A DNA stretch of 64,000 nt from a virus: IMG/VR virus record IMGVR_UViG_3300025010_000029, positions 62,001 to 126,000 of that record. One strand, 5' to 3'. Positions 48,116 to 59,700 of the stretch are shown one piece after another. Both the position numbers and the translations under genes were made by a program. Below the pieces are notes generated by a model. That model was not told the DNA's origin and ran no database searches. It saw nothing but the letters and a program-made list of their open reading frames with translations. Positions within the stretch are counted from its first letter, which is position 1. Each line of letters starts with the position of its first letter.

Positions 48116-48541
48116 ATGACACCCTATAGTAATATATATGCTAGATTTATGAGAAAGATTACAGATTATAATTTAGCAGAACTGGTACAAGAAACTGCTG
48201 AAGAAATTATAAAAGGCTATTTAATTAGCTCAATTGCTAAATATAATAATTGTGAACAAGATTTAAATAACAGAGATGATGAAGTTGATACATTTAACAT
48301 TACTTTAACTGAAAAAGAAGAAGAAATATTATCAATTAATATGGTTGTAGAATGGTTAAATCCAAAAATACTTACAGATGAAAATATTAAATTATTAATT
48401 ACTAATAAAAATTGGCAAACTTATTCGCCTGGTAATTTATTAAAAGAGTTGCAAAATGTTAGAAAAACATTTAAATCAGAAGTAAATAATTTAATTAATG
48501 CTTATATCTCTACTGTTGAAAGGATAAGAGTGTTGAGATGA
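48116..48541 (+). CDS. Probable head-tail connector, 141 aa
   Basis: ATG 48116-48118 after GGGGGTATAATAA. Helical with SNIYARFMRKITDYNLAELV opening, as in adaptor/connector proteins (gp6-like). Its stop overlaps the next start (ATGA). Assignment from position and helical content. Confidence 0.5.
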   Translation: MTPYSNIYARFMRKITDYNLAELVQETAEEIIKGYLISSIAKYNNCEQDLNNRDDEVDTFNITLTEKEEEILSINMVVEWLNPKILTDENIKLLITNKNWQTYSPGNLLKELQNVRKTFKSEVNNLINAYISTVERIRVLR

Positions 48542-48843
48542 AAACTAGATATAATAATATGGATTTAAATATCAATGTATATTTAGACCAATTAAAAAAT
48601 CGTGTATATAAAATACTTCCTTTAACAGAAGAGTGTAATACAGGATTGCCAAAGTACTTAGATGCATTATTATGTGAATTAACAGGTGGAAAAGAATTAT
48701 TACAAGATTTATCAAATAATTCAAATTATATAAGTTTGTTAATGTCACTAGAATGTTTAAAAAACACTAAAGAATTAGTAAAAGTAAAAAGTAAAGTATT
48801 TGAATGTATTAGTGTAATTAAAAAAATTCAAGATAGCTTATAA
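48538..48843 (+). CDS. Small head-tail region protein, 101 aa
   Basis: ATG 48538-48540 overlaps the preceding stop, implying coupled translation. Helical, with KYLDALLCELTGGKELLQDL in the middle. No family recognised. Confidence 0.5.
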   Translation: MKTRYNNMDLNINVYLDQLKNRVYKILPLTEECNTGLPKYLDALLCELTGGKELLQDLSNNSNYISLLMSLECLKNTKELVKVKSKVFECISVIKKIQDSL

Positions 48844-48857
48844 AAAGGAGGTATAAT

Positions 48858-50078
48858 ATGCCAAATTATTTTGATATATATAAACAAAGAGTTGCAGTAA
48901 AAGGCACAAATGTAGTTGAAAGTCTTGCAAATGCAACTAAATATATCATAAAAAAAGAATTTAAATACTCTCCTTTTTATAAACAGGGAATTATAAATGG
49001 TGAATCAATAGATGTAAGGATAGTAGAAAATGAAATTAGTACCACAACAAATGAAGGTAAAAGTGATAATCAAAAACAATTATTATTATTACCTGACACA
49101 GTAGTTAAAATTGGAGATATTATTAATATAGAAAATGAAAATTGGTTAGTAATTGATTTTAATAATAATGAAATATTTCCAGAAGCAAAAGTAAACATAT
49201 GTCATACTAGCTTAAAATATCTTAATGAAAAAGGAGTTATAATTCAAACGTATGGGTTTGTATCAACAAAAAATATATCAAACGATGTAAGTGAAAATAG
49301 ATATATTATTGTTCCTGATGGATATTTAAAGTATGTTGTACAAAGTAATGCTGATACAGTAAAAATAATTAGAGATAAAAGATTTTTGTTAAATGATTCA
49401 GCATGGAGAGTTACATTTGTAGATAGAATAACTCAACAAGGTTTAATATATTTAACATTGAAAGAAGAAGAAATTAATGAAACTAATGATAATATACAAT
49501 TAGGTATTGCAGATTACTATAATAATTTACATGGGTATTTTATTGCAATATTAAATGGAACAACTATATCATTAGACACTACACAAACACTTCAAATTAA
49601 TGTTCAAGTATTAGATAATGGGTTTATTATGGATAATCCTTCTATAGTATATTCTAGTAGCGATACGGATATAGCAATAGTATCTTCATCTGGTTTAATT
49701 AATTGCAATGCAGTAGGCAATTGTATAATTACTGCTATGTGTAACAACGTAAGTGATAATATAGAATTAAATGTTGTAGAAATATTACAACATAATTACT
49801 CTGTTGAAATACAAGGAAGTACAACATGTACTATAAGTCAACAGCAAGTATATAATGCTATATGGAAAGACAATGGCAACGTGATTATAGACAATGCAAT
49901 AGAATGGTGGTTAACTGCTGATAATGGAATTGATGCAACTAATTTGGCAACAATAACATATTTAAATAATATATGTACTATTAAAGCAAATAATAATGCA
50001 GGGTATGTAAGATTATATGTTAAAAATGCAAATGAATTGCAAAGTTATCTGAGAATACAGATAAAATCATTGTGGTAA
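48858..50078 (+). CDS. Head-closure-like protein with bacterial Ig-like (BIG2) domain
   Basis: A 406-aa protein with ATG 48858-48860 behind AAAAGGAGGTATAAT. Residues about 1-125 (YFDIYKQRVAVKGTN, then LLLLPDTVVKIGDIINIENE) resemble head-closure or tail-completion proteins. Residues about 215-310 (NNPSI-type region with SSSDTDIAIVSSSGLINCNA then GNCIITAMCNN) are an Ig-like BIG2 repeat. A second beta domain follows (residues about 315-406). Ig-like domains on virions often bind host-surface glycans or mucus. Fusion to a connector-region protein is unusual. Confidence 0.6.
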   Translation: MPNYFDIYKQRVAVKGTNVVESLANATKYIIKKEFKYSPFYKQGIINGESIDVRIVENEISTTTNEGKSDNQKQLLLLPDTVVKIGDIINIENENWLVIDFNNNEIFPEAKVNICHTSLKYLNEKGVIIQTYGFVSTKNISNDVSENRYIIVPDGYLKYVVQSNADTVKIIRDKRFLLNDSAWRVTFVDRITQQGLIYLTLKEEEINETNDNIQLGIADYYNNLHGYFIAILNGTTISLDTTQTLQINVQVLDNGFIMDNPSIVYSSSDTDIAIVSSSGLINCNAVGNCIITAMCNNVSDNIELNVVEILQHNYSVEIQGSTTCTISQQQVYNAIWKDNGNVIIDNAIEWWLTADNGIDATNLATITYLNNICTIKANNNAGYVRLYVKNANELQSYLRIQIKSLW

Positions 50079-50093
50079 AGGGGTGGATATATT

Positions 50094-50591
50094 ATTAGTG
50101 GTAAGTTTGAAATGCTAGATGAGAATATGACAAATATAATGTTAAAGATGATATCATCTCAAAATTTATGTAAATATTTATATTATACTAGCAAAAATCC
50201 TTTAATAGAACCAGATATAAAAGATGCAGGAATGTTATTGCTTAATAATATATTCCCCATTCCAAAAATACCAACAGTAGAAGAAAATGCTAGTAGTATT
50301 ATAAATGTAGTATTAGATAATTTTACTTTGCATAAAACAGCATATAAAAATTCTATGATTATATTTAATATAATGGTACATATTGATTTATGGTTAATAA
50401 ACGAGTTAATAAATGATGAAGTAAAAAATAAGATAAGACCATTTAAAATACTTAATGAAATGGACATATTGTTTAATGGACAAAGAGTATTAGGTATTGG
50501 TAAATTGGAAATTAATAATTGTAAATGGCTAATTTATAATGACAAATATTATGGTTATCTACTAAGCTATAATGTAACAGAATTTAATTGA
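50094..50591 (+). CDS. Tail-completion-region protein, probable ATT start, 165 aa
   Basis: The GGGGTGG site (50080-50086) is seven bases before ATT 50094-50096, in frame with SGKFEMLDENMTNIML. The ATG at 50112-50114 has no site. The protein is helical then beta, with IIFNIMVHIDLWLINELIND, a pattern seen in phage tail-terminator or neck proteins. Position between connector and tail tube supports that. Function inferred. Confidence 0.5.
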   Translation: MSGKFEMLDENMTNIMLKMISSQNLCKYLYYTSKNPLIEPDIKDAGMLLLNNIFPIPKIPTVEENASSIINVVLDNFTLHKTAYKNSMIIFNIMVHIDLWLINELINDEVKNKIRPFKILNEMDILFNGQRVLGIGKLEINNCKWLIYNDKYYGYLLSYNVTEFN

Positions 50592-50598
50592 ACGAAAT

Positions 50599-51291
50599 AT
50601 GGATATAAATTTAAATAATAAATTAAAGTCATTATTAGCCAAATCAATAAAATTGAATAATTATGAAATAAAACCATTAACAATAAATGAAATATGTGAA
50701 ATTGGAATAGAAAATTATTATAAATATGTTTATATATCAACATGTAAATTGGAAGGTATAGAAGAAGAAGAAGATATGTATGATGTATTTTGCTTTATAG
50801 AAGAATTTAGGAATATATTTATCGAAGCATCATCTATATTTTTAAAGAATAAGGTTATCTTCAGAAACAAAGAAGATAACTATTTTTTTTATATTGAGAA
50901 TGATGAATGTTGTCATATTATAAATAAATTTAATTTTATGGATTATGTAAATACAATAAAATATCAAAATGGAGTTGGTCAAAATGATGAACCAAAACCA
51001 TTTAATGATACAGCAAAAGAAATGATGGAAAAATTAAAAAAATTAAGAGCAAAGTACGCAACTAAACAAAATGAAGAAGAATCAGATATTGTAGATATTA
51101 TATCTTCAGTATGTTCCAAACATCCTAGTATTAACCTTTTAAATGTTGGGGAATTAACAATACTACAAATAATAGATAAGTTTAAAAGATTAAATATGAT
51201 TGATTCATATTATTTAAATTTTGAAGCACTAATGCATGGAGCTTCAGGAGAAGATACACAGCTTAAGCATTGGTCATCTAAAATAAAATAA
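50599..51291 (+). CDS. Hypothetical tail-region protein, 230 aa
   Basis: ATG 50599-50601 lies close after the preceding stop; the ribosome binding site is weak, suggesting coupling (an in-frame ATT overlapping the preceding TGA is also possible). Acidic with helical segments (KEMMEKLKKLRAKYATKQNE) and a C-terminus FEALMHGASGEDTQLKHWSS. No family recognised. Confidence 0.5.
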   Translation: MDINLNNKLKSLLAKSIKLNNYEIKPLTINEICEIGIENYYKYVYISTCKLEGIEEEEDMYDVFCFIEEFRNIFIEASSIFLKNKVIFRNKEDNYFFYIENDECCHIINKFNFMDYVNTIKYQNGVGQNDEPKPFNDTAKEMMEKLKKLRAKYATKQNEEESDIVDIISSVCSKHPSINLLNVGELTILQIIDKFKRLNMIDSYYLNFEALMHGASGEDTQLKHWSSKIK

Positions 51292-51306
51292 GGGAGGAAA
51301 TATTGA

Positions 51307-52080
51307 ATGTCAAAACAATTCGCAATTAAAGAAGTGTTAAATTACACTATTTATGACTATGTAACAAAAGCACCAATAGTTTATACAGATTATGCAACTG
51401 ATGCAATCGTAGAAACAAAAGCAGAGAGATTAACACTTAGAGGTGGTCAAGGTAATTATACATTAATTGCTATGGATCACACTAAGGAAACATTATTCAA
51501 ATCTAAATTGCCTTTGGTTGATTTAGAATTAATTGCTCATTTAACTGGTAAAGCGTTGGCTACTGGTGCTACACAAGTACCTAAAAGAGAAGTATTATAT
51601 GCAAGTGCAAGTAATACAATTACACTATCTCAAACTCCTGTAACTGGAACATTAAAGATTTATTTGCTTACAGATACAAGGGATCATGGAACAGAACAAA
51701 CTGTAGGCACTCCTGGTACAACTCCTAACCAATACTCTATTTCAACTGCAACAGCTACTTTAAATGCCACTACTGCACCTACTGGCACTGCATTTGTATG
51801 CTATTATGATTATATGTCTAGTGCTTCTTCAAGAAAAATTACTCTAACTGCTGATAAATTTCCTGCATTCGTAAGAATCACAGGTGAAGGTATTATGATT
51901 GACCAAGTAACTGCTGTTGCATATCCTGTAGTATTTGATATTAAGAAAGCTAAATCTAAGCCCAATTTTACAGTTACAACTTCAGCTACATCAGCAACAG
52001 AAATTGATTTAGAATTTGATTTATTTGCTGTAGATATTGCTAATGAGAAAGTGTATTTAAATATGACACAAATTGTGTAA
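51307..52080 (+). CDS. Major tail tube protein
   Basis: A 257-aa beta-rich, Thr/Ala-rich protein with ATG 51307-51309 behind AAGGGAGGAAATATTGA. It contains TLRGGQGNYTLIAMDHTKET and TLTADKFPAFVRITGEGIMI, typical tail-tube strands. It is located between the neck and chaperone genes. Codon usage is less AT-extreme (more CCT, GGT, ACT), consistent with an abundant virion protein. Confidence 0.7.
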   Translation: MSKQFAIKEVLNYTIYDYVTKAPIVYTDYATDAIVETKAERLTLRGGQGNYTLIAMDHTKETLFKSKLPLVDLELIAHLTGKALATGATQVPKREVLYASASNTITLSQTPVTGTLKIYLLTDTRDHGTEQTVGTPGTTPNQYSISTATATLNATTAPTGTAFVCYYDYMSSASSRKITLTADKFPAFVRITGEGIMIDQVTAVAYPVVFDIKKAKSKPNFTVTTSATSATEIDLEFDLFAVDIANEKVYLNMTQIV

Positions 52081-52106
52081 ATCAATAATAGGATGGTGAG
52101 TTTTAA

Positions 52107-52367
52107 ATGATTAAGTTAGCAGGATTAAAAATTAAATATACTCACCCTGCTTCTATTATTGAATTTGATGTAAATAAAGTTTATGAAATTAAATATGAAA
52201 ATAAATACTTTATTATTGGCAATTCAGGTGATAAAGTATTTATGGATTTAGAATTAATAAAAACTTTATTTACTCCAATTGATAAGAGTTGGGATGAATT
52301 AGAAAAAGATGAAGTTAAGGAAGTAGTTATTAAGAAAAAAGAAATTAAAGAAGTAAAAGAATTATAA
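52107..52367 (+). CDS. Small tail-region protein, 86 aa
   Basis: ATG 52107-52109 behind GGATGGTGAGTTTTAA. Beta-rich N-terminus (SIIEFDVNKVYEIKYENKYF) and Lys/Glu-rich helical tail. Followed by a strong terminator. No family recognised. Confidence 0.55.
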   Translation: MIKLAGLKIKYTHPASIIEFDVNKVYEIKYENKYFIIGNSGDKVFMDLELIKTLFTPIDKSWDELEKDEVKEVVIKKKEIKEVKEL

Positions 52368-52373
52368 ATAATA

Positions 52374-52418
52374 GGAGCATGTAGAAAATAATAAAACTAC
52401 ATGCTCCTTATTTTTTTA
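52374..52418 (+). terminator. Strong intrinsic terminator
   Basis: GGAGCATGTAG (52374-52384) and CTACATGCTCC (52397-52407) form an 11-bp stem, followed by TTATTTTTTT. It separates the tail tube operon from the chaperone/tape measure genes. Confidence 0.9.
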
Positions 52419-52516
52419 ACTATTTATCTATGATAATTATATAAGTAAGTATATTTGTTAGAGATAAGTAGTTAAACTACTTAAATAAAATTAAAATACA
52501 AGGGGGATACTACATA

Positions 52517-53125
52517 ATGAGTATTAAATATGAAGAAATTAAGGAATTGGTTAAAGATGAAATTAACATAGTAAGATTTGAGAATTTAAAAGAAAAAATT
52601 GAAGTAAAATATTATTTACCAATTTTAGAAAAAATTGGTATTATTGAAACAATTGTAGATAGTAGTTTTATTGAAGATGAAGAAACAAAATTAAAAAGAT
52701 ATAACCCAATAATTAAAGAAGTAATGACAGATTATCTTATAGTAAAGTCATATACTAATTTAATAGAAGATAACTTAGAAGAAGATATAAAAAATATATA
52801 TGATATATTAAAACAGAATTCATTAATAGATTTAGTATACACAGCAATTAATAAAACTGAAGTAGATATGATTAAAAATTGTGTAGAAGAGCGCATTAAA
52901 GAAGAACAAAGATTTATTGAGAATAAAACTAATATGGGATTTATTGTAGAGCAGTTAATTAATAAAATAAAAGAATTTAGTAAAGAAGCAATGAGTTTAG
53001 TAGGTGAAATAAATGAAAATAAATTGGGATTAATAACAAATTATTTTTCAACTGTGAACAATGATAATGGATTTACTGTTAAAGATATATTGAAAAATTT
53101 AAAAAATATAATTGAAGTAAAATAG
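52517..53125 (+). CDS. Probable tail assembly chaperone, 202 aa
   Basis: ATG 52517-52519 behind CAAGGGGGATACTACATA. An almost entirely helical acidic protein (YEEIKELVKDEINIVRFENL and onward). It sits where tail assembly chaperones lie, two genes before the tape measure. No clear programmed frameshift partner was found. Function from position. Confidence 0.5.
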   Translation: MSIKYEEIKELVKDEINIVRFENLKEKIEVKYYLPILEKIGIIETIVDSSFIEDEETKLKRYNPIIKEVMTDYLIVKSYTNLIEDNLEEDIKNIYDILKQNSLIDLVYTAINKTEVDMIKNCVEERIKEEQRFIENKTNMGFIVEQLINKIKEFSKEAMSLVGEINENKLGLITNYFSTVNNDNGFTVKDILKNLKNIIEVK

Positions 53126-53135
53126 AGGGATTATA

Positions 53136-53654
53136 ATGACTATATGTAAAACTATAACACAATTAAAAATGGAAATGGGCAAGCGTATAAAAAAGTCATT
53201 AATACAAGTAGGAGATATGGTAATTAAAGAAATACAACAATATTTAATGAAACATTTATATGCCAATACGCCAGAAGATTATGAAAGAACATGGGATTTA
53301 TTTAATAGTCTTACTGTAAAAGAAATAAAAACATCAGGTGATATTTATACTATTGAAGTATATTTTGATAAAGATAAAATTAAATCGAATGAAATATTAA
53401 ATAACTGGAATCAACATATGAGCTTTGTAACAAAAAATAGAAGTGCAGGAGAAGCAAAATATTGGGAAGGACAAAGTATAAGTCAAGCATTACCTTGGTG
53501 GATAGAATTGGGGGAAGATTCACTTATTTTTCCAAGAGAAGGTATACATATGGTAAAGAATACTACAGAAAAATTAAGAAGTACTAAGGAGCATATAGAA
53601 GAATTGAAAAAAATACTAAAAACTAAATATAATATTAAATGTAATATTATATAA
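53136..53654 (+). CDS. HK97 gp10-like tail-completion protein, 172 aa
   Basis: ATG 53136-53138 after AGAGGGATTATA. Basic N-terminal helix (KMEMGKRIKKSLIQVGDMVI), then TPEDYERTWDLFNSLTVKE, a pattern shared by gp10/HK97-type proteins (helix, then Y-R-T segment). Followed by a terminator. Assignment moderate. Confidence 0.55.
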   Translation: MTICKTITQLKMEMGKRIKKSLIQVGDMVIKEIQQYLMKHLYANTPEDYERTWDLFNSLTVKEIKTSGDIYTIEVYFDKDKIKSNEILNNWNQHMSFVTKNRSAGEAKYWEGQSISQALPWWIELGEDSLIFPREGIHMVKNTTEKLRSTKEHIEELKKILKTKYNIKCNII

Positions 53655-53663
53655 ACAATTGAT

Positions 53664-53690
53664 AAAGAGTGATATATATCACTCTTTTTA
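53664..53690 (+). terminator. Terminator before tape measure gene
   Basis: AAAGAGTGAT and ATCACTCTTT form a 10-bp stem, followed by TTATTATTTT. Confidence 0.75.
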
Positions 53691-53717
53691 TTATTTTATA
53701 GAAAGAAGTGATATATT

Positions 53718-56700
53718 ATGAATGATATGCTATCAATGCAGGTATCAGCAATATTAAATATTACACAAAAAGATTTACAAACACAATTGAATACAATTAG
53801 ACAACAAATAAATGAAACACCTTTAGAAATAAAAATTAATATAGATAAAACAATATTATCTGATCTTAAGGAGTTTACTAAAGCAGTTAAAGATATTAAT
53901 ATTGTTCATAAAGAACAAAAACAAGTAATAAGAGAAGAAATAGATGTAATTAAAGAGTTAGATGGAGTTACTAAAACATATACGAAAACAGTATTAGCAA
54001 ATGGAGTAGTTAAAGAAAGAATTAAAAATGTTGTAGATAAAAATAAACAGGCAATAATTGATGCAACAAAAGCAGAAGGCAAAGTACTTGATGAATTAAC
54101 AAGTAAATATGGTAAATTAACAAATGAAGTAATTAGAAAAAATGCCGCTGAAAAAGAAACAAGTCGTTCTATGACATATAAAGACCTAAATGGTAGAATG
54201 ACAACTGTAAATACTGCTGGAGGAAAGTCTACTTCATTTGTAGAAAGATATAATAAAGAAGCACAAGATAGATTAATAGCAAATTTAGAAGTTTATAAAA
54301 GTAGATTAAATAATGCTTTAGATAAAAGTATTAATACTATTACTAAGCAAACAGCAGGTAAAATAGATACTACTCAATTAACAAAATTAAAAACAGATTT
54401 AAATGGTTTGAATGTAGGTCTTCCTAATTTAGATAAATCTATGAAAACTATCAATCAAGATATAAAAAATACCATTAATAATATAAAATTAGAAATAGCA
54501 GAATTAAATAGATTAGATGTAATACAAGCACAAAAAAATAAATTTATTAATGGATTAACTAGAATGTCTAATAACAATACAACATCAATGTATATGAGTC
54601 AAGAAGAAATAAATAATGTTAAAAAACTAATAAATTCTTTGAATGACTTAAATAAAACAAGTTTACAAAAAATAAGAGATGAAATTGCAAAACTGGGTCA
54701 AACAGCCAGCAATAGAATGTTTACTACAAGAACTTTACAGTCATTAGAAATAGAAAAAACTAAATTGTCAGATAGTTTAAATAAATTAACTAATAGTAAC
54801 ATAGGTAAATTGATACCTGAAACAGAAATAAATAAAGTAAAATTATTAATAAGCGAATTTAATACTTTAGATAAAGTAAAATTACAAAATATAAAAAATC
54901 AAATAGGTAATTTAAGGCAAGAAGCAAATAAACTATTTGATATGCAACAAGCTCAAAAAACATTAGATATATATAAAAGACAGGCAGAAATAAATGTACA
55001 AAGTGCGAATAGAAAGTATTCAGGATTAGTAAATGTTGAAGAATTAAAGAAATATCAACAAGCAGTAAATGCATTAAAAGTAAATCCAAATATACAAAAT
55101 CAAATGGCACAATTAAGTATGAGATACAGAGAAATTACTGAAAGTGCAAAAAACTCTGCTTCAGCAATGAATACTGCAAGTAAATCAGCAATGACATTTG
55201 GACAATCATTAAAAGTAGCATTTGAAAAGTTTCCTATATGGATAATTGCGTCAACAGCAGTAATGGATTTTATTCATAAAATACAAGATGCTTTTTCATA
55301 CATGTTAGAAATGAGTCAGTTATTTACTAACCTACAAATGGAAATGACTGAAAAGAATTTAAACTTTGATGAAATTACTGAAAGTACTGTAAGATATGCA
55401 AATGCATTAAGTAGTACAAGTAGTGAAGTTATGAAAGCAATTAGTGTATTTGGGACATATACAAGTACAATGGAACAAGTATTACAACGTAGCGAAGCAG
55501 CAATTGTACTTGCAAATATTTCTGGAAGGTCAATGCTTGAAGTGTCTGATGATTTAATGTCTGCACAAATACAATTTAAAAAAGGTGCAGATGAATTGAT
55601 GGGTGTTGTAGATACTTATGCCAGTGTTGCAAGAAATTTACAAGTTGACTTTCCCAAAGCACTTGGGGAAATATCTGCTGGTATGAAATATGTAGGTACT
55701 GTTGCAACAGAAGCTAAAATTCCATTAGAAGATTTGTCAGCAATGTTAGGAACATTGATTGAAACTACTCGTAGATCAGGTCAACAAGTGTCAAATGGTT
55801 TAAAAACTATTGTGTCTAGGATATCTAATGTAGGTGATGAAGTAAATCCAGAAGACTTTAAGAAAATAGAAAAAACATTTAATGATGTTGGAGTAAGTAT
55901 AAAAAAAGATGCAGAAACAATTAGACCAGTAAATGATATACTTAAAGATATGGCAGATAAATGGGAAACAATATCAGATGTACAACAGCAACAAATAGCA
56001 AAAGATGCGGCTGGTATTTATCAAAGAAATATATTTCTTGCTTTAATGAAAAATTATAATAAAGTATTAGAAAATACAGAATCAGCATATAACAGTCAAG
56101 GTGTAGCATTATCTAAACAAGAAATATTTGCTAGATCACTTACAGCTTCTATAAATCAATTAACCAATTCATGGCAACAATTTTATTTAAGTGTTATAAA
56201 TAATAATGTAACAAAAACACTTATAGATTCTAGTAAACTAATGTTAGATAGTTTTACAAATTTAAGTGATTCAATTGGTGGTTTGCCATTAGTATTAACT
56301 ACTGCATTATTAGGAACTTCAATGTTTTTTAGCGGATTTAGAAATAAAATGAATACTGTTATTGGAGAAATCAACAGTGTTAAAGCATTACAAGCAAAAA
56401 ATATAACACCTAGTTTTACAATGGGCAATGTAGGAGTGTATTCAGCTACATTAACTAAATTAATTACTGGTGTTAAAACATTTAATAGTAATCTTAATGC
56501 TTCAAAAATAGCATTTGCAACAACATATGGAACAATGCCAACAAAATTAGAAAGTATAAAATTAGGATTTAATGCTTTAACAATGGGAATACGTGGTACA
56601 ACGGTTGCCACACTTGCATTAAGAACTGCAACAGTAGCTTGGCAAACAGTAGCAACATTAGGTTTAGCTGTAGCATTTACTTATGCTATGTCTGGCATAA

Positions 56701-59700
56701 TAAAATATATAGATAATTTAATTAATAAAACAGAAAAAGCTAAACAAGCATTTGAAGAATTAAATAATGAAACACTTAATCTTAGAGATGAAATATCTGA
56801 CTCTCAAAAATTAATTAAAATATATGATGAATTATCAAAAAAAGCAACATTAACAGCAGAAGAAAAAGATAGACTTGCAGATGCAACTGAAAAATTAGCA
56901 ACATTATATCCAAATGCAATTGAATTATATGATGCAGAAGGAAAAGCAATAGATTTAAATAAAGATAAATTAAATGAGTATCTTAAAGTTAAAGAAAAAG
57001 AATTAGAATATAAACGTCAAGAATTATCTGCAAGCTATAATAAATCAGCAGATCAAGATGTTACTACTATAAATAATAATATTAAATCAATAGAAAATTA
57101 TAATAATGAATTAAAAGAATTAGAAGAACAAAAAAATAAATGGATTCAACTGGGAAAAGCAAATAAATCTAATAATGTTTACCAAGATATATTAAGTGAT
57201 ATAGAAAAAATTACTAAAGAGAGAAATAAATTACAAAATGAAACAAATAATTTAATAGAAAATAATAAAACTGGTTTAAAAGCAGTATTACAAGGCACTG
57301 ACGGTTTTAAAAATTTAAATACACAAGAATTAAATAATTTTATAAACTCATTAATGAGCATTAAAGATATTTATAAAGAGATAGAAAAAAATGGTGCTCA
57401 GACATTTGGAGATAAAATTACGAAATCTGGCTTTATTAATGCTTATAACGATATTAATAAAGAATTTAATAAACTAAGTAAAAATACAAATAGAACACAA
57501 CAAGATATAGATAATTTTAATAATAATGCTGTAAATAAATTAACACAAAACTTACAACAATTTGGCAGTATTACAGGCAACATAGCAGAAAATATTATTA
57601 AGAATCAATTTACTTTATCAGTAATTGAAGCAAAAGAAAATATTGTAGACTTTAGCAACGCAATAGAGTTAATTCAAAATACAACAATAGAAACTTCAGA
57701 TAAAATAGAATTATATAATCAAATACTAGAAAAGTCAAAAGAATCAAATAATGATGCGGCTCAAGAAGTAATGAAACATGTAGATAAACATAAAGATTTA
57801 TACGATGTTGTTCAAGTAGAAAACGGAATACTAGTATTAAATACAGCAAAATTAAATGACTTAAAAAATAAAACTATTGAAACAGCAATTGCTACAAATA
57901 ATGCAGAAATCAATAAAGCAAAAATAGTTTCTACACAAACTACAGCCAGATTAGCTCAATACCAATTAGAAATAGAAAAATTAAATACATTATTAAAAAT
58001 CCAAGAAGCATATCTAAAAATAAGTAATTCTTTATATACTCAATATTCTACTGGCAAAATAGATAATAATGAATTATTTAGTAAATTAGATCAAGCAAAA
58101 AAAGATGTTACTGATATTTATGTCGCTAATAGATTAGATAGTTTAAAGAATATGAATGATGCCGAAAAATTATTTGAAGAATGGAAAACAGAAAGAGGAT
58201 ATTCTAGCGATATTAAAGATTCAAAAGAAATGTCGGCAATGCGAGATAAAATTTATGGATATGTTGAATTAAAACAAGCGGTAGAGAAAGCTAATGCAGT
58301 TATTAATACTCCTAATCTTGGAGTTAAAGACTCATACTCCACATCAGACGCAAAATCAGCAGAATCCCTAGTATGGGAAATAGTAACAAATGAAATAAAA
58401 AAATACGATAATGCTCTTAAATCACTAGAAGACACTACTTCTAATATGGTCAAAGGTTCTAAAGCACGTAGAGATTCCCTACATGCTGAAAATCTTAAAA
58501 TAAAGGAGCAAATTGATTATTTAAAAGCACAAAAAGATGGATTGGATACTATATCAATTATATCTAATTATTCAGCAAGTAATGGTAAATTGCCTAATCC
58601 AATACCTGGCACACAATTAAAAGATTCCTTTGGAGCACCTAGAGATGGTGGTGCTCGTAAACATGAAGGAATTGACATAATGGCTGATAGAGGTACTGAA
58701 ATACATTCAACTACATCTGGTAAAGTATTAAGTGCAGGAAATACTGGTGCTAAAGGTGGTTGGGGTGTAACTATTTCTGACCCTCAAGGTAACACACATT
58801 ATTATGCACATATGAATACTGATCCTAGTAAAATATTAGGGATTGGGCAAGAAATATTAGCAGGACAAGTAATTGGATATGTTGGAGATAGTGGCAATGC
58901 TAAAGGTGGAGCAACACATTTACATTATGGGATTAAAGATTCTAATAATAAAGCAATTAATCCTTATGATTTATTAACAAATGATATATCTACACAAAAA
59001 TCTGTAACAGTTAACACTTCACAATCTGCTATAAATAAATATGGTATATCACCTGAGATTGTTAATACTGTATTATCTCTTGCACAGAAATATAATGTTG
59101 ATCCTGCATTAATACTAGCAATTGGAGAACAAGAAACAAATTGGGGCAAATCAGGTGATGGTAAGAAAGGAATGTACCTTGGCTATGGATCATATGATTC
59201 AGGATCAGATTATAGCCAAGCAGGATTAGAAAATCAAGTTGAAAAAGCTGTTAAGAAAATGAAAGCTTGGGGTATGAGTCCAGGTAATGTTAGTTTTGAT
59301 AGATTAAATCAAGGTAATAATGGCAATTTGCCTACTGGTATATATGCTACAAGCAATGAATGGCAAAATGGTGTATGGAATCTATATAAAGAGTTTTCAA
59401 ATGGTCAAATGACAACAGCACTAAGTGGTGGTTTGTCTAAATCAGAATTATCATACGAAAAATTAGTAGAAGACCGTATTAAGCACCAAGAAGAAATAAA
59501 CGCTAAAATACTAGAACTAGAGAAAAAATTTGCTCAAAATTCTAAAGATTGGTATACAGATTTATGGCAAGAATCAGATAATATTATTAATGAATTTGAG
59601 CAGAAAAGCAATTTCTCTAAAATGTTTTCTGAAAGTATGTCTAAATCATCACCAGAATATAGGGAACAATTAAGTATACAAAAAAATAATACAATAGGTG

